From: Sphingomonas sp. NFR15
Lineage (GTDB): Bacteria > Pseudomonadota > Alphaproteobacteria > Sphingomonadales > Sphingomonadaceae
Reading direction: 5' to 3'
Length of the DNA: 64,000 nucleotides
Assembly: GCF_900103265.1 (NCBI RefSeq)
Contig: NZ_FMWX01000004.1
Location: 248,001-312,000 of the forward strand
This document shows, piece after piece, positions 1 through 7,427 of this stretch. The notes beneath the pieces are model-generated. The model saw only the letters and a program-made list of their open reading frames with translations, did no database searches and was not told the DNA's origin. How positions within the stretch are numbered: position 1 is the stretch's first letter; each line of letters opens with the position of its first letter. The position numbers and the translations under genes are program-made.

Positions 1-304
1 GCGTCTTCGCGGGGGCGGCGTGATAGCCATAGGTCATGAACAGGATCAGCGCGGTCGAAGGCTCGCCCTTCGCGACCGCGCCGAGCACCGTCAGCGCCTC
101 CGCCAGCCCCGCCCCGCCGCCGCCGAGCGCGCGCGGCACGGTCAGCCCGATCAGCCCTTCACGCGCGAGAAAATCAAAATTCTCGCGCGGGAACACCGCC
201 GCGCGGTCGACCGCGCCGGCGGTCTCGGCGAGCGTGGCGGTGATGTGGTCGAGCCGCTCTGGCGACGGGATCGTCGCGGGCTCGGCGGCGAGGACGCTGG
301 CCAT
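1..304 (-). CDS. Acyl-CoA dehydrogenase-like flavoprotein, N-terminal part (window-truncated)
   Basis: The reading frame starts with ATG at 304 and runs off the left edge; 101 codons are visible. The protein begins MASVLAAEPAT and has the helical N-terminal domain of the acyl-CoA dehydrogenase superfamily (REGLIGLTVPRALGGGGAGL, then an ALTVLGAVAKGEPSTALI stretch). In that superfamily the SfnB/DszC-like branch works as flavin-dependent monooxygenase or desulfurisation enzyme. The start codon lies one base after the stop of the SsuA-like gene, so both are co-transcribed. That favours a sulfur-scavenging oxidoreductase over a fatty-acid enzyme, but the catalytic part is outside the window, so this is inference from context. 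Confidence 0.75.
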   Translation of the reverse strand, partial: MASVLAAEPATIPSPERLDHITATLAETAGAVDRAAVFPRENFDFLAREGLIGLTVPRALGGGGAGLAEALTVLGAVAKGEPSTALILFMTYGYHAAPAKT

Positions 305-305
305 T

Positions 306-1397
306 CTACAATGCCTTTTCGATGATGGGATTGAAGCGGTCGTCCCACAGCGCGCGGACATCGACCTTGCCCTGCACCTGCCCCGCCTTGGCGAAGACGC
401 GCGCGACCTCCTCCTGCGAGGCGATCGCCGCCTCGGTGACCGGGCGCAATTCGTAAACCGCGCTCCGGCGCGCGAACTGGTCGCGCACATAGGCCACTGG
501 CACGCCGATATCCTCGGCGATGATGCCGGCCCATTGGTCCTGATGCGTGGCGGCCCATGCGTACGCGCGGCGCAGCAGCGTCAGATATTCGCCGATGATC
601 TTGACCCTGGCCGGATCGGCGAGCGCATCGACATGCGCCGAGACGATGTAATTGCCCGAGAGGAAGCCGAGCGCGGTCTTGAGGATGCGCGCGCCCTCGG
701 TCGCGATCGCGCGCTGGATCGGGAAGCCGTAGATCGCCCAAGCATCGACCGATCCGCGCGAGAACGCCGCCGCCCCGTCCGACACGCCGACCGCGACCGG
801 GGTGATGTCGGCCCAGCTCAGGCCTACCGACTCGAGCATCTTGATGAGGAAATATTGGCTCGTCGTCGCCCGCACATAGGCGACGCGCTTGCCCTTGAGA
901 TCGGCGAGCGAGCGGATGCGAGCCCCCTTGGGCACCAGCACCACCTGATTGTTGACGTCGCCATGCTGGACCGCGATCTGGCGGAAGCTGTGGATGTTGG
1001 ACGCGGCGGCGAAGACCGGCGGAATCTCGCTCATCCCGCCGAAATCGAGCGAGCCGCCGTTGAACGCCTCCACCACCTGCTGGCCCGACTGAAACTCGCT
1101 ATACTCGAGCCGGAAGCCCTCGGGGCGGATCCCGGCGGATTTGAACAGCAGCCGCGCATCGCCTTCGCCGCGCCCGATCACCGCCAGCCGCAGCGTCGGC
1201 TCGGCGTTCGCGGTGCCGGCATGGCAGCCGGTGACGACCAGCGCGCCCGCCGTCAGAATCGCCCCGCGCAGCAGCGTGCGGCGATCGATCGCGATGCCGC
1301 GCGGCGCGGCGGAATCTGGCTGGAAGGAAATGACGGCACCTCTCGTGACAGGGGATGCGGGCGACGCTATCGGCACCCCGGCGGCGCCATCAAACAA
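306..1397 (-). CDS. Aliphatic sulfonate/nitrate-type ABC transporter substrate-binding protein (SsuA-like)
   Basis: Periplasmic solute-binding protein of the SsuA/TauA/NrtA family, delivering sulfonates or similar compounds to an ABC importer. After a 37-residue leader there is DRRTLLRG followed by a hydrophobic run ending in VVTGC, a lipobox, so the mature protein is probably a lipoprotein; the twin Arg also allows Tat export. The body has typical family features: EYSEFQSGQQVVEAFNGGSLDFGGMSEIP, SLADLKGKRVAY and GSVDAWAIYGFP. No ATG opens the frame. TTG at 1397 has AAGGA a few bases upstream; GTG at 1376 is the alternative. Permease and ATPase genes are not in view. It is head-to-tail with the flavoprotein gene. 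Confidence 0.85.
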   Translation of the reverse strand: MFDGAAGVPIASPASPVTRGAVISFQPDSAAPRGIAIDRRTLLRGAILTAGALVVTGCHAGTANAEPTLRLAVIGRGEGDARLLFKSAGIRPEGFRLEYSEFQSGQQVVEAFNGGSLDFGGMSEIPPVFAAASNIHSFRQIAVQHGDVNNQVVLVPKGARIRSLADLKGKRVAYVRATTSQYFLIKMLESVGLSWADITPVAVGVSDGAAAFSRGSVDAWAIYGFPIQRAIATEGARILKTALGFLSGNYIVSAHVDALADPARVKIIGEYLTLLRRAYAWAATHQDQWAGIIAEDIGVPVAYVRDQFARRSAVYELRPVTEAAIASQEEVARVFAKAGQVQGKVDVRALWDDRFNPIIEKAL

Positions 1398-1558
1398 GTA
1401 ATCCTTGGCCCTTATGAGCCTCGCTCAACCCGAATTCGGGTCGGCCGCCCCGCACGCCCATAAATCCCATCAAATCCGTGGAGATAACACGGATCGCCCG
1501 CCCGTCGCCGATCTGCGATAGAGGTCGGAACGACGATTCGGTTTGGCATAAGGTGGGC

Positions 1559-2908
1559 ATGGCGAAGAGCATCGCGATCATCGGCGGCGGTTTCTCGGGC
1601 ACGCTCGCCGCCATCAACCTGCTCCGCCATTGCGAGTCGCGGCTGGTGCTGATCGAGCGACAGCCGCTCGCCGGCGAGGGGCTCGCCTATGGCGCGGCAC
1701 ACCCGGCGCATCTGCTCAACGTGCGCGCCGCCAACATGAGCGCCTTTCCCGACGACCCGGGCCAATTCCACCGCTGGGTCGCGGCGCAGGCGCCGGGCGG
1801 CGATCCCAACCCGTTCGTCCCCCGGCTCCGCTACGGCGACTATCTGCGCGAACTGCTCGATGCCGCGCGCCACGCCGCCGAAGGCCGGCTGGAGATCATC
1901 CGCGGCGACGCGGTCGATGTGATCCGCGACGGCGGCACCACGCACGTCGTCCTCGACGATGGCCGCCGGATCGACGTGGATACCGCGATGCTCGCGATCG
2001 GCAATCTCCCGCCACATACCCAGCCGGGCACCGCCGGCCTGCCCGAACGTGTGTATGCGCCCGATCCCTGGGCGCCGGGCGCGCTCGACGGGCTGGGCGA
2101 GGATGACACCGTGCTCGCGCTCGGCACCGGGCTGACGATGGTCGATGTCGTGCTCGCGCTGCGCGCGCGGGGGTTCGGCGGGCGCATCGTCGCCATGTCG
2201 CGGCGCGGGTTGCTGCCGCATCCGCACGCCGCCGCCGCGCCCCCGCCCGATCCGCTCGACGAGCGCCCGCGCGAGACCGGGTCCGCGCTGCTGCGCCGCG
2301 TGCGGGCACGCGCCCGCGCGATCGGCTGGCGCGCCGCGATCGACGAGTTGCGCCGCTTCACCCAGGATATGTGGCGCGCGGCGAGCGACCACGAACGCGC
2401 GCGCTTCCTCCGCCACCTGCGGCCGTGGTGGGACGTTCACCGCCACCGGCTCGCCCCCGCGGTCGCCGAGGCGCTGGCCGATCTGCGCGAAAGCGGCACG
2501 CTCAGCGTCGTCGCGGGCAAGATCGTCGCGACCGCCGCCGACGATGATGGCCTCACCGTCACCTGGCGCCCGCGCGCGAGCGCCGCGCCCGAGACGGTGC
2601 GCGTGGCGCGGATGATAAACTGCACCGGCCCGCAGGGCGACCTGCTGCGCGCCGAGGAGCCGCTGCTCCGCAATCTCGTCGCGCGCGGCACGCTGCGCCC
2701 CGACGCACTACGCATCGGCATCGACGTCGACGCGCAAAGCCGCACCATCGCCGCCGACGGCACCAGCAACGCCTGGCTGTACGCGCTCGGCCCGATGACA
2801 CGCGGCGCCTTCTGGGAGATCGTCGCCGTCCCCGACATCCGCGTCCAAAGCTGGTCGGTCGCCCGCCGCCTCGCCAACGCACAGTGGGTCGGCGGCGAAG
2901 GGCTGTAG
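1559..2908 (+). CDS. FAD/NAD(P)-binding protein (COG4529-like oxidoreductase)
   Basis: A 449-residue protein starting MAKSIAIIGGGFSGTLAA, a Rossmann dinucleotide fold (GGGFSG at residues 9-14) preceded by beta-strand residues. GEGLAYGAAHPAHLLNVRAANMS near residues 40-60 is characteristic of the NAD_binding_9/COG4529 family, whose members are uncharacterised flavoproteins. A second nucleotide-binding loop, LALGTGLTMVDVVLAL, lies near residues 183-198, and the C-terminus has INCTGPQGD. The gene is divergent from the ssuA-like gene across about 160 bp, which must hold both promoters. In other proteobacteria such genes often sit near sulfonate transport loci, which fits here, but no substrate can be assigned. 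Confidence 0.8.
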   Translation: MAKSIAIIGGGFSGTLAAINLLRHCESRLVLIERQPLAGEGLAYGAAHPAHLLNVRAANMSAFPDDPGQFHRWVAAQAPGGDPNPFVPRLRYGDYLRELLDAARHAAEGRLEIIRGDAVDVIRDGGTTHVVLDDGRRIDVDTAMLAIGNLPPHTQPGTAGLPERVYAPDPWAPGALDGLGEDDTVLALGTGLTMVDVVLALRARGFGGRIVAMSRRGLLPHPHAAAAPPPDPLDERPRETGSALLRRVRARARAIGWRAAIDELRRFTQDMWRAASDHERARFLRHLRPWWDVHRHRLAPAVAEALADLRESGTLSVVAGKIVATAADDDGLTVTWRPRASAAPETVRVARMINCTGPQGDLLRAEEPLLRNLVARGTLRPDALRIGIDVDAQSRTIAADGTSNAWLYALGPMTRGAFWEIVAVPDIRVQSWSVARRLANAQWVGGEGL

Positions 2909-2925
2909 TCCGGCGCACCGCCTCC

Positions 2926-2994
2926 CGTTCGTGCCGAGCGAAGTCGAGGCGCCGGCGCCTCGGTCCGCCCCTAGACTGCGCTCGGGACGAACGG
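2926..2994. repeat. R2 repeat doublet (inverted pair)
   Basis: The left copy reads CGTTCGTGCCGAGCGAAGTC and the right copy is the inverted form ending GCTCGGGACGAACGG. Each copy can fold as a small hairpin (GTGCC/GGCGC type stem around GAGCGAAGTC). This is one of about eight R2 sites in the window. Confidence 0.8.
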
Positions 2995-3035
2995 GGGCGA
3001 AGTGCGGCTGGGTAACAGCAAGAGCCCACACCAAC

Positions 3036-3101
3036 CGTTCGTGCCGAGCGCAGTCGAGGCACTGCGAGCCACCGTCCCTCGACTTCGCTCGGGACGAACG
3101 G
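3036..3101. repeat. R2 repeat doublet (inverted pair)
   Basis: The left copy has stem GTGCC...GGCAC around GAGCGCAGTCGA. The right copy is inverted with stem GTCCC...GGGAC. The two copies differ at paired stem positions yet keep pairing, so the fold is conserved rather than the bare sequence. Confidence 0.8.
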
Positions 3102-3226
3102 CGGTGAGCCCGGGACAAACCTGGGCAGAAGCAAAACTTTCGCCCGCCCAACCAACCGCCGTGTTGAAAATCCCAGCACGCACGTGGACATTCGCCGCGA
3201 CGAAGATCGAAGAGGCGCGGACGTCA

Positions 3227-4189
3227 GTGGGTATCGAAGCGACATCATGGCCGGAGCCGGCGGCGCTCGACGATGCGGTCGCGGCGCTGCGCGCGGCGCG
3301 GATCGACTATCGTACCGATCTGCGCGGCGGGCGCACGCCGGTGCCGCTGTTCCCGTCGTCGGCGCGGCTCGCCGGCGCGATCGAGCATCTCTCGGGCGCG
3401 CTCTACCCGCGCCGGATCGGCGATTTCGCCGGGCCGGACTCGCAGGAGGACGCGTTCGTCGCCGATCGGCTCGCGCTCGCCCTCGATATGTTGCGCGGCG
3501 AGATCGCCAAGGAACTCGCCTATTGGCAGGACGAGACCGCGACGCCGTTCGATCCCGAACAGCCCGAGCTCATCACCCGCCTGTTCGCCGCCACCCTGGG
3601 GGACATCCGCCGGCTGGTCGATGCCGATGTCGAGGCGGCGTTCCTCGGCGATCCCGCCGCGCGCAGCGTCGATGAGATCCTGATTTGCTATCCCGGCGCG
3701 ATCGCGGTGCGCTACCACCGCATCGCCCACGAACTCCACGCGCTCGGCGCACCGATCGTCGCGCGGATCATCTCGGAGATCGCCAACAGCCGCACCGGCA
3801 TCGACATCCATCCCGGCGCGACGATCGGGCCGAGCTTCTTCATCGATCACGGCACCGGCGTCGTGATCGGCGAAACCGCGATCATCGGCGCGCGCGCCAA
3901 GCTCTACCAGCATGTCACGCTCGGCGCGCGCAGCCCGCTCGGGCTGACGCATGTCACGCCGCGCGAACGCTATGCGCGCCACCCCGTGCTCGAGGATGAC
4001 GTGACGATCTACGCCGGCACCACGATCCTCGGCCGCGTGACGATCGGGCGCGGCGCGACGATCGGCGGCAACGTCTGGCTGCTCGAGGACGTGCCGCCCG
4101 GCAGCGTGGTGACCCAGCCCGCCGCGCGCGTGGCCGATCGCGACACCGCCGATGCGCTCCGCGCGGCACTCTCCGGGCGCAATCCTTGA
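3227..4189 (+). CDS. cysE: Serine O-acetyltransferase, EpsC type
   Basis: Makes O-acetyl-L-serine from serine and acetyl-CoA, the first step of cysteine synthesis in the cytosol. From GTG 3227 (GAAGAGG about 10 nt upstream) the protein has 320 residues, usual for the EpsC branch. An alpha-helical N-terminal half (AFVADRLALALDMLRGEIAKEL) precedes a left-handed beta helix from about residue 190: GIDIHPGATIGPSFFIDHG, GVVIGETAIIGARAKLYQHV, then TIYAGTTILGRVTIGRGATIGGN. The catalytic His-rich turns are present (HPGATIG, DHGTG). An in-frame extension upstream is repeat DNA and was rejected as start. The position beside sulfonate uptake genes supports a sulfur-assimilation role. The stop overlaps the next start. 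Confidence 0.88.
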   Translation: MGIEATSWPEPAALDDAVAALRAARIDYRTDLRGGRTPVPLFPSSARLAGAIEHLSGALYPRRIGDFAGPDSQEDAFVADRLALALDMLRGEIAKELAYWQDETATPFDPEQPELITRLFAATLGDIRRLVDADVEAAFLGDPAARSVDEILICYPGAIAVRYHRIAHELHALGAPIVARIISEIANSRTGIDIHPGATIGPSFFIDHGTGVVIGETAIIGARAKLYQHVTLGARSPLGLTHVTPRERYARHPVLEDDVTIYAGTTILGRVTIGRGATIGGNVWLLEDVPPGSVVTQPAARVADRDTADALRAALSGRNP

Positions 4190-4959
4190 GCGCTTGGTCC
4201 AATCCCTGGCCGCGCCAATCGGGTTGCGCGCGGCGCCCGGTGATCGGCGTGCTCTGCTGCAACGAATTCTCGCAGCGCCCGGTGCAGGCGGTGGCGACGC
4301 GCTTCGTCCAGCCGCTCGCCGATTACGCGGGCGCGGCGGTGGTGCTGATTCCGGCGGTGTCGGACGCGTGCGACGCGCTCGCGCTGGTCGACCGGCTCTT
4401 GCTGACCGGGTCGCGTTCGAACGTCGCCGCCACGCGCTACGGCGCCGTCCGCGAGGATAATGGGCCGGTCGACGAGCAGCGCGACGAGGTCGCGCTCCGC
4501 CTCGCCGCGCACATGATCGAGGGCGCACGCCCGGTGTTCGGCATCTGCCGGGGTTTGCAGGAACTGAACGTGCTGTTCGGGGGCACCCTCACTGATGCGC
4601 TCGACGACGTGCATCATTGCGGCCTCGCCGACGGCACGCAGTACGAACGCCATTTCGACCATCGCCACGATCTCACGCTCGCCCCCGGCGGGATGTTGCG
4701 CGATCAGGCGGGGCTCGCCGCCGAAACGGTCAATTCGGTGCATCACCAGGGCATCGACCGGCTCGGCCACGGCCTCACCGTCGAGGCCACCGCCGCCGAG
4801 GACGGGCTGATCGAAGCCTTTTCCGCCCGCCCCTGCGGCGCCGACGTGCTCGCGGTGCAATGGCACCCCGAATGGGACATCGGCACCAGCCGCGCGAGCC
4901 GCGCGTTCTTCGACCGGATCGGCACGGCGCTCGCCATCAATGTAAGGACGATATCATGA
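4186..4959 (+). CDS. Gamma-glutamyl-gamma-aminobutyrate hydrolase family protein (peptidase C26, PuuD-like)
   Basis: A class-I glutamine amidotransferase fold used as a hydrolase of gamma-glutamyl bonds. The nucleophile elbow is GICRGLQELNVLFGGTL with Cys near residue 120; the catalytic His and acid are in VQWHPEWD near residue 225. LLLTGSRSNVAATRYG near residue 67 and HHQGIDRLGHGL near 185 are typical of C26. The start is ambiguous: TTG 4186 overlaps the cysE stop (TTGA), and GTG 4240 just before VIGVLCC is a good alternative because the first 18 residues look unlike the family. The end overlaps the transporter start (ATGA). Substrate is unknown; a gamma-glutamyl amino acid such as a glutathione breakdown product would suit the neighbours. 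Confidence 0.82.
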   Translation: MSAWSNPWPRQSGCARRPVIGVLCCNEFSQRPVQAVATRFVQPLADYAGAAVVLIPAVSDACDALALVDRLLLTGSRSNVAATRYGAVREDNGPVDEQRDEVALRLAAHMIEGARPVFGICRGLQELNVLFGGTLTDALDDVHHCGLADGTQYERHFDHRHDLTLAPGGMLRDQAGLAAETVNSVHHQGIDRLGHGLTVEATAAEDGLIEAFSARPCGADVLAVQWHPEWDIGTSRASRAFFDRIGTALAINVRTIS

Positions 4960-6275
4960 CCGAGGCCCGCCGCCTCTCCTTCCCCTTCGGCGCACAGGTC
5001 GCGCTCGGCATGGCCGTAGGCATCGCACTCGGCGTGGTCGCGCGCGGCTATGCGACGCCCGACGCGCCCGGGCCGCTGGCGGAGGCGCTGCGCATCATCG
5101 GCGAAAGCTTCGTGCAATTGCTCAAGGCGCTGGTCGCGCCGCTGGTGTTCACCGCGATCGTCGCATCGATCGCCGCGCTGCGCTCGCTCGACAATGCCGC
5201 GCGGCTGGTGACATCGACACTGGTCTGGTTCGCTATCACCGCCGCGATCGCGGTCACGATCGGCATCACGCTCGGGGTGACGATCCAGCCGGGGCTTCAC
5301 GCCGGGGTCGAACGCGCCGCGGCGGTGCGGCCCGACACGACCGGAAGCTGGCTTGATTTCCTGCGCGGGCTGATCCCCGCCAACGTGCTGGGTTTGAGCG
5401 CCGCGACCACGATCAAAGGTGAAGCGGTCAAGACGGCGCTATCGTTCAACGTGCTGCAACTGATCGTCGTCGCGGTCGCGGTCGGCGCGGCGGCGGTGCG
5501 CGTGGGCGAAGCCGGCGCGCCGTTCCTCGCGTTCAACGCATCGGCCTTGACGATCTTCGGCCGCCTGCTGCGCTGGGTGGTGCGGCTGACCCCGATCGGC
5601 ACCGCCGCGCTGCTCAGCAATGCGATCGTCCACTACGGCTGGACGTCGCTTTCGGCGCTCGGCGCGTTCGCCGGTTCGGTCTATCTCGGCCTCGCGCTGG
5701 TGCTGCTCGTCGTCTATCCGCTGCTGATGCTCGTCAATGGCATCTCGCCGGCGCGTTTCTTCGCGGGCGCGTGGCCGGCGATCCAGCTCGGCTTCGTCTC
5801 GCGCTCGTCGATCGCCACGCTGCCGGTCACCGAACAGGCCGCCGAGCGGCTCGGCGTGCCGCGCAGCTACGCCGCCTTCGCGGTGCCGTTCGCGGCGACC
5901 ACCAAGATGGATGGCTGCGCGGCGATCTATCCCGCGATCGCCGCGATCTTCGTCGCGCAATATTTCGGGCTGACGCTCGGGCCGGTCGATTACGTGCTGA
6001 TCGCGCTCGTCTCGGTGCTCGGCTCAGCGGCGACGGCGGGGCTGACCGGCGCGCTGGTGATGCTCACGCTGACGCTGTCAACGCTCGGCCTGCCGCTCGA
6101 AGGCGCGGGGCTGCTGCTCGCGATCGACCCGATCCTCGACATGGGCCGCACCGCTGTCAATGTCGCGGGCCAGGTACTGATCCCGCTGATCGTCGCCAAG
6201 CGTGCCGGGCTGGTCGCGGCGGACCTGCCCGACACGTCCGCCGACGCATCCGACGGGCGGTTCGCCACCGCCTGA
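4956..6275 (+). CDS. Dicarboxylate/amino acid:cation symporter (DAACS family)
   Basis: A 439-residue inner-membrane carrier with the DAACS plan: hydrophobic N-terminal segments (GAQVALGMAVGIALGVVARG), the helical hairpin motif SRSSIATLPVTEQAAERLGV near residue 283 matching the Ser-rich HP1 loop, AVPFAATTKMDGCAAIYPAIAAIFVAQ, and a C-terminal DPILDMGRTAVNVAGQ substrate-binding helix. Asp and Arg in the last motif are the usual carboxylate/amino-group contacts. The start ATG overlaps the preceding stop (ATGA). Members carry glutamate, aspartate, C4-dicarboxylates or cystine. The sulfur-related neighbours make cystine possible, but specificity cannot be read from the sequence. Confidence 0.85.
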   Translation: MTEARRLSFPFGAQVALGMAVGIALGVVARGYATPDAPGPLAEALRIIGESFVQLLKALVAPLVFTAIVASIAALRSLDNAARLVTSTLVWFAITAAIAVTIGITLGVTIQPGLHAGVERAAAVRPDTTGSWLDFLRGLIPANVLGLSAATTIKGEAVKTALSFNVLQLIVVAVAVGAAAVRVGEAGAPFLAFNASALTIFGRLLRWVVRLTPIGTAALLSNAIVHYGWTSLSALGAFAGSVYLGLALVLLVVYPLLMLVNGISPARFFAGAWPAIQLGFVSRSSIATLPVTEQAAERLGVPRSYAAFAVPFAATTKMDGCAAIYPAIAAIFVAQYFGLTLGPVDYVLIALVSVLGSAATAGLTGALVMLTLTLSTLGLPLEGAGLLLAIDPILDMGRTAVNVAGQVLIPLIVAKRAGLVAADLPDTSADASDGRFATA

Positions 6276-6385
6276 CACGCTCGGCCGCTGGCCACGATTA
6301 TGGCTTGGGTGCGGTGCGGCAGGTTGGATTCCACGCGCCGTCCTCCTAAGAGGATGCCGTTCCCACCCCCACGGAAAGACCGGTC

Positions 6386-6616
6386 ATGAGCAAACTCCAC
6401 CTCGTCTTCGGCGGCCGCGTCAGCGATCCGCAGACGCTCGACTTCAACGATACGGCATCGCTCGATATCGTCGGCATCTTCCCCAATTATGCCAGCGCCG
6501 AAAAAGCGTGGCGCGCCGCCGCGCAGCGCACCGTCGACGATGCCGAGATGAAGTATGTCATCGTCCACATGCACCGGCTTCTCGAGCCGGATTTGACGGC
6601 GCCGCCCGCCGTCTGA
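6386..6616 (+). CDS. DUF4170 family small protein
   Basis: A 76-residue soluble protein (MSKLHLVFGGRVSDPQTLDF...VGIFPNYASAEKAWRAAAQRTVDDAEMKYVIVHMHRLLEP). It matches my memory of the DUF4170 family, common in alphaproteobacteria and without known function. The pattern of an FxxYxxAExAW helix followed by AExRYxIVHxHRL is the family hallmark. It appears to stand alone, in the same direction as the symporter but 110 bp away. Downstream lies an R1 repeat pair. Confidence 0.75.
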   Translation: MSKLHLVFGGRVSDPQTLDFNDTASLDIVGIFPNYASAEKAWRAAAQRTVDDAEMKYVIVHMHRLLEPDLTAPPAV

Positions 6617-6633
6617 GGCGCAGACGGGCGTTC

Positions 6634-6718
6634 GTCGCCCCGGCGCAGGCCGGGGCCGCTGTGTAACTTGGCTGGCCGGGTGCCCCAAACACAACGGCCC
6701 GGCCTGCGCCGGGGCGAC
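6634..6718. repeat. R1 inverted repeat pair
   Basis: The left arm GTCGCCCCGGCGCAGGCCGG and the right arm CCGGCCTGCGCCGGGGCGAC are near-perfect inverted copies separated by about 30 bp. Each arm is itself a small palindrome. Similar pairs occur at 31746, 42375 and 49211. The pair lies just after the DUF4170 gene, between convergent genes. Confidence 0.85.
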
Positions 6719-6824
6719 CATGTCGTGTTTTGATGAACGCGCGCGCGAAACAGCGCGACGCGGGAATAAATCCCGCGTCGTCGGTCGGCGCTGGAGCGCC
6801 GCCGGCCGGGCGCGGCTTAAGCTT

Positions 6825-6845
6825 GGGATCAGCTTCGCTGATCCC
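6825..6845 (-). terminator. Possible terminator hairpin after greA
   Basis: GGGATCAGC-TTC-GCTGATCCC is a perfect 9-bp stem 12 bp beyond the greA stop. There is no clear T-run after it, so it may be a processing or Rho-linked hairpin. A second perfect stem (GACGCGGGA/TCCCGCGTC) lies at 6757-6779. Confidence 0.35.
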
Positions 6846-6856
6846 GTCGCCGCCGC

Positions 6857-7333
6857 TTAGATAAACTCGATCTTCGAGACCACGTAATACCGGTCGCCCG
6901 AGGGTACCGTCACCTCGACCTCATCATCGACCTTGCGGCCGATCAGTGCGCGGCCGAGCGGCGAATTGTACGAGATCCGCCCGCCCTTGGCATCCGCCTC
7001 GGTCTGGCCGACGATCTGATACGTCACCGGCTTGTCGTCCTCGTCGAGCAGCGTAACCGTGGCGCCGAACACCACCTTGTCGCCGGAGAGATCGCGCGGG
7101 TCGATCACCTGCGCGCGGCTCAGCTTGTCTTCGATGTCGGAGATCGATGCCTCGATCTGGCCCTGCCGCTCCTTGGCGGCGTGATATTCGGCATTCTCCG
7201 AAAGGTCGCCGTGCGCGCGCGCTTCCTCGATGGCATCGACGATCAGGGGGCGCTCGGCCTTGAGCTGTTTCAGGTGCGCGGTGAGCGCATCATGGCCCTC
7301 CTGCAGCATCGGCATCTTGTCGACGGTGGCCAT
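6857..7333 (-). CDS. greA: Transcription elongation factor GreA
   Basis: Rescues backtracked RNA polymerase by stimulating transcript cleavage. At 158 residues it has full length. The N-terminal coiled coil ([60 protein letters not shown]) carries the acidic tip [12 protein letters not shown], essential for cleavage. The C-terminal FKBP-like domain follows ([11 protein letters not shown]...[22 protein letters not shown]). ATG 7333 has AAGGG immediately before it, an unusually tight spacing. An upstream in-frame extension was rejected because it is not GreA-like. carB lies 94 bp upstream in the same direction. Confidence 0.96.
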   Translation of the reverse strand: MATVDKMPMLQEGHDALTAHLKQLKAERPLIVDAIEEARAHGDLSENAEYHAAKERQGQIEASISDIEDKLSRAQVIDPRDLSGDKVVFGATVTLLDEDDKPVTYQIVGQTEADAKGGRISYNSPLGRALIGRKVDDEVEVTVPSGDRYYVVSKIEFI

Positions 7334-7427
7334 CCCTTGAAAATCCTTCGTCCCGAAAATCTGTCCCCAAGCCGGCCCTTCCGGGCCGACCCGCACCGTG
7401 TTCAACTGTCGGGGAGTAGTCGTGCGA

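Larger units (their letters stand above)
2909..3226. other. Gap without a gene, filled by R2 palindromic repeats
   Basis: This 318-bp stretch between the flavoprotein gene and the serine acetyltransferase gene holds two inverted R2 repeat pairs (2926-2994 and 3036-3101) and then about 120 bp of unique DNA leading to the start of the next gene. An open frame crosses the repeats in phase with the acetyltransferase, but its product there is repeat-derived (PFVPSAVEAL...SGRTAV), so I do not take it as coding. Confidence 0.7.

Noticed and set aside
3002..3226. N-terminal extension of the serine acetyltransferase
   Set aside because: The extra 75 codons are translated R2 repeats; GTG 3227 with a good ribosome site gives the family length.
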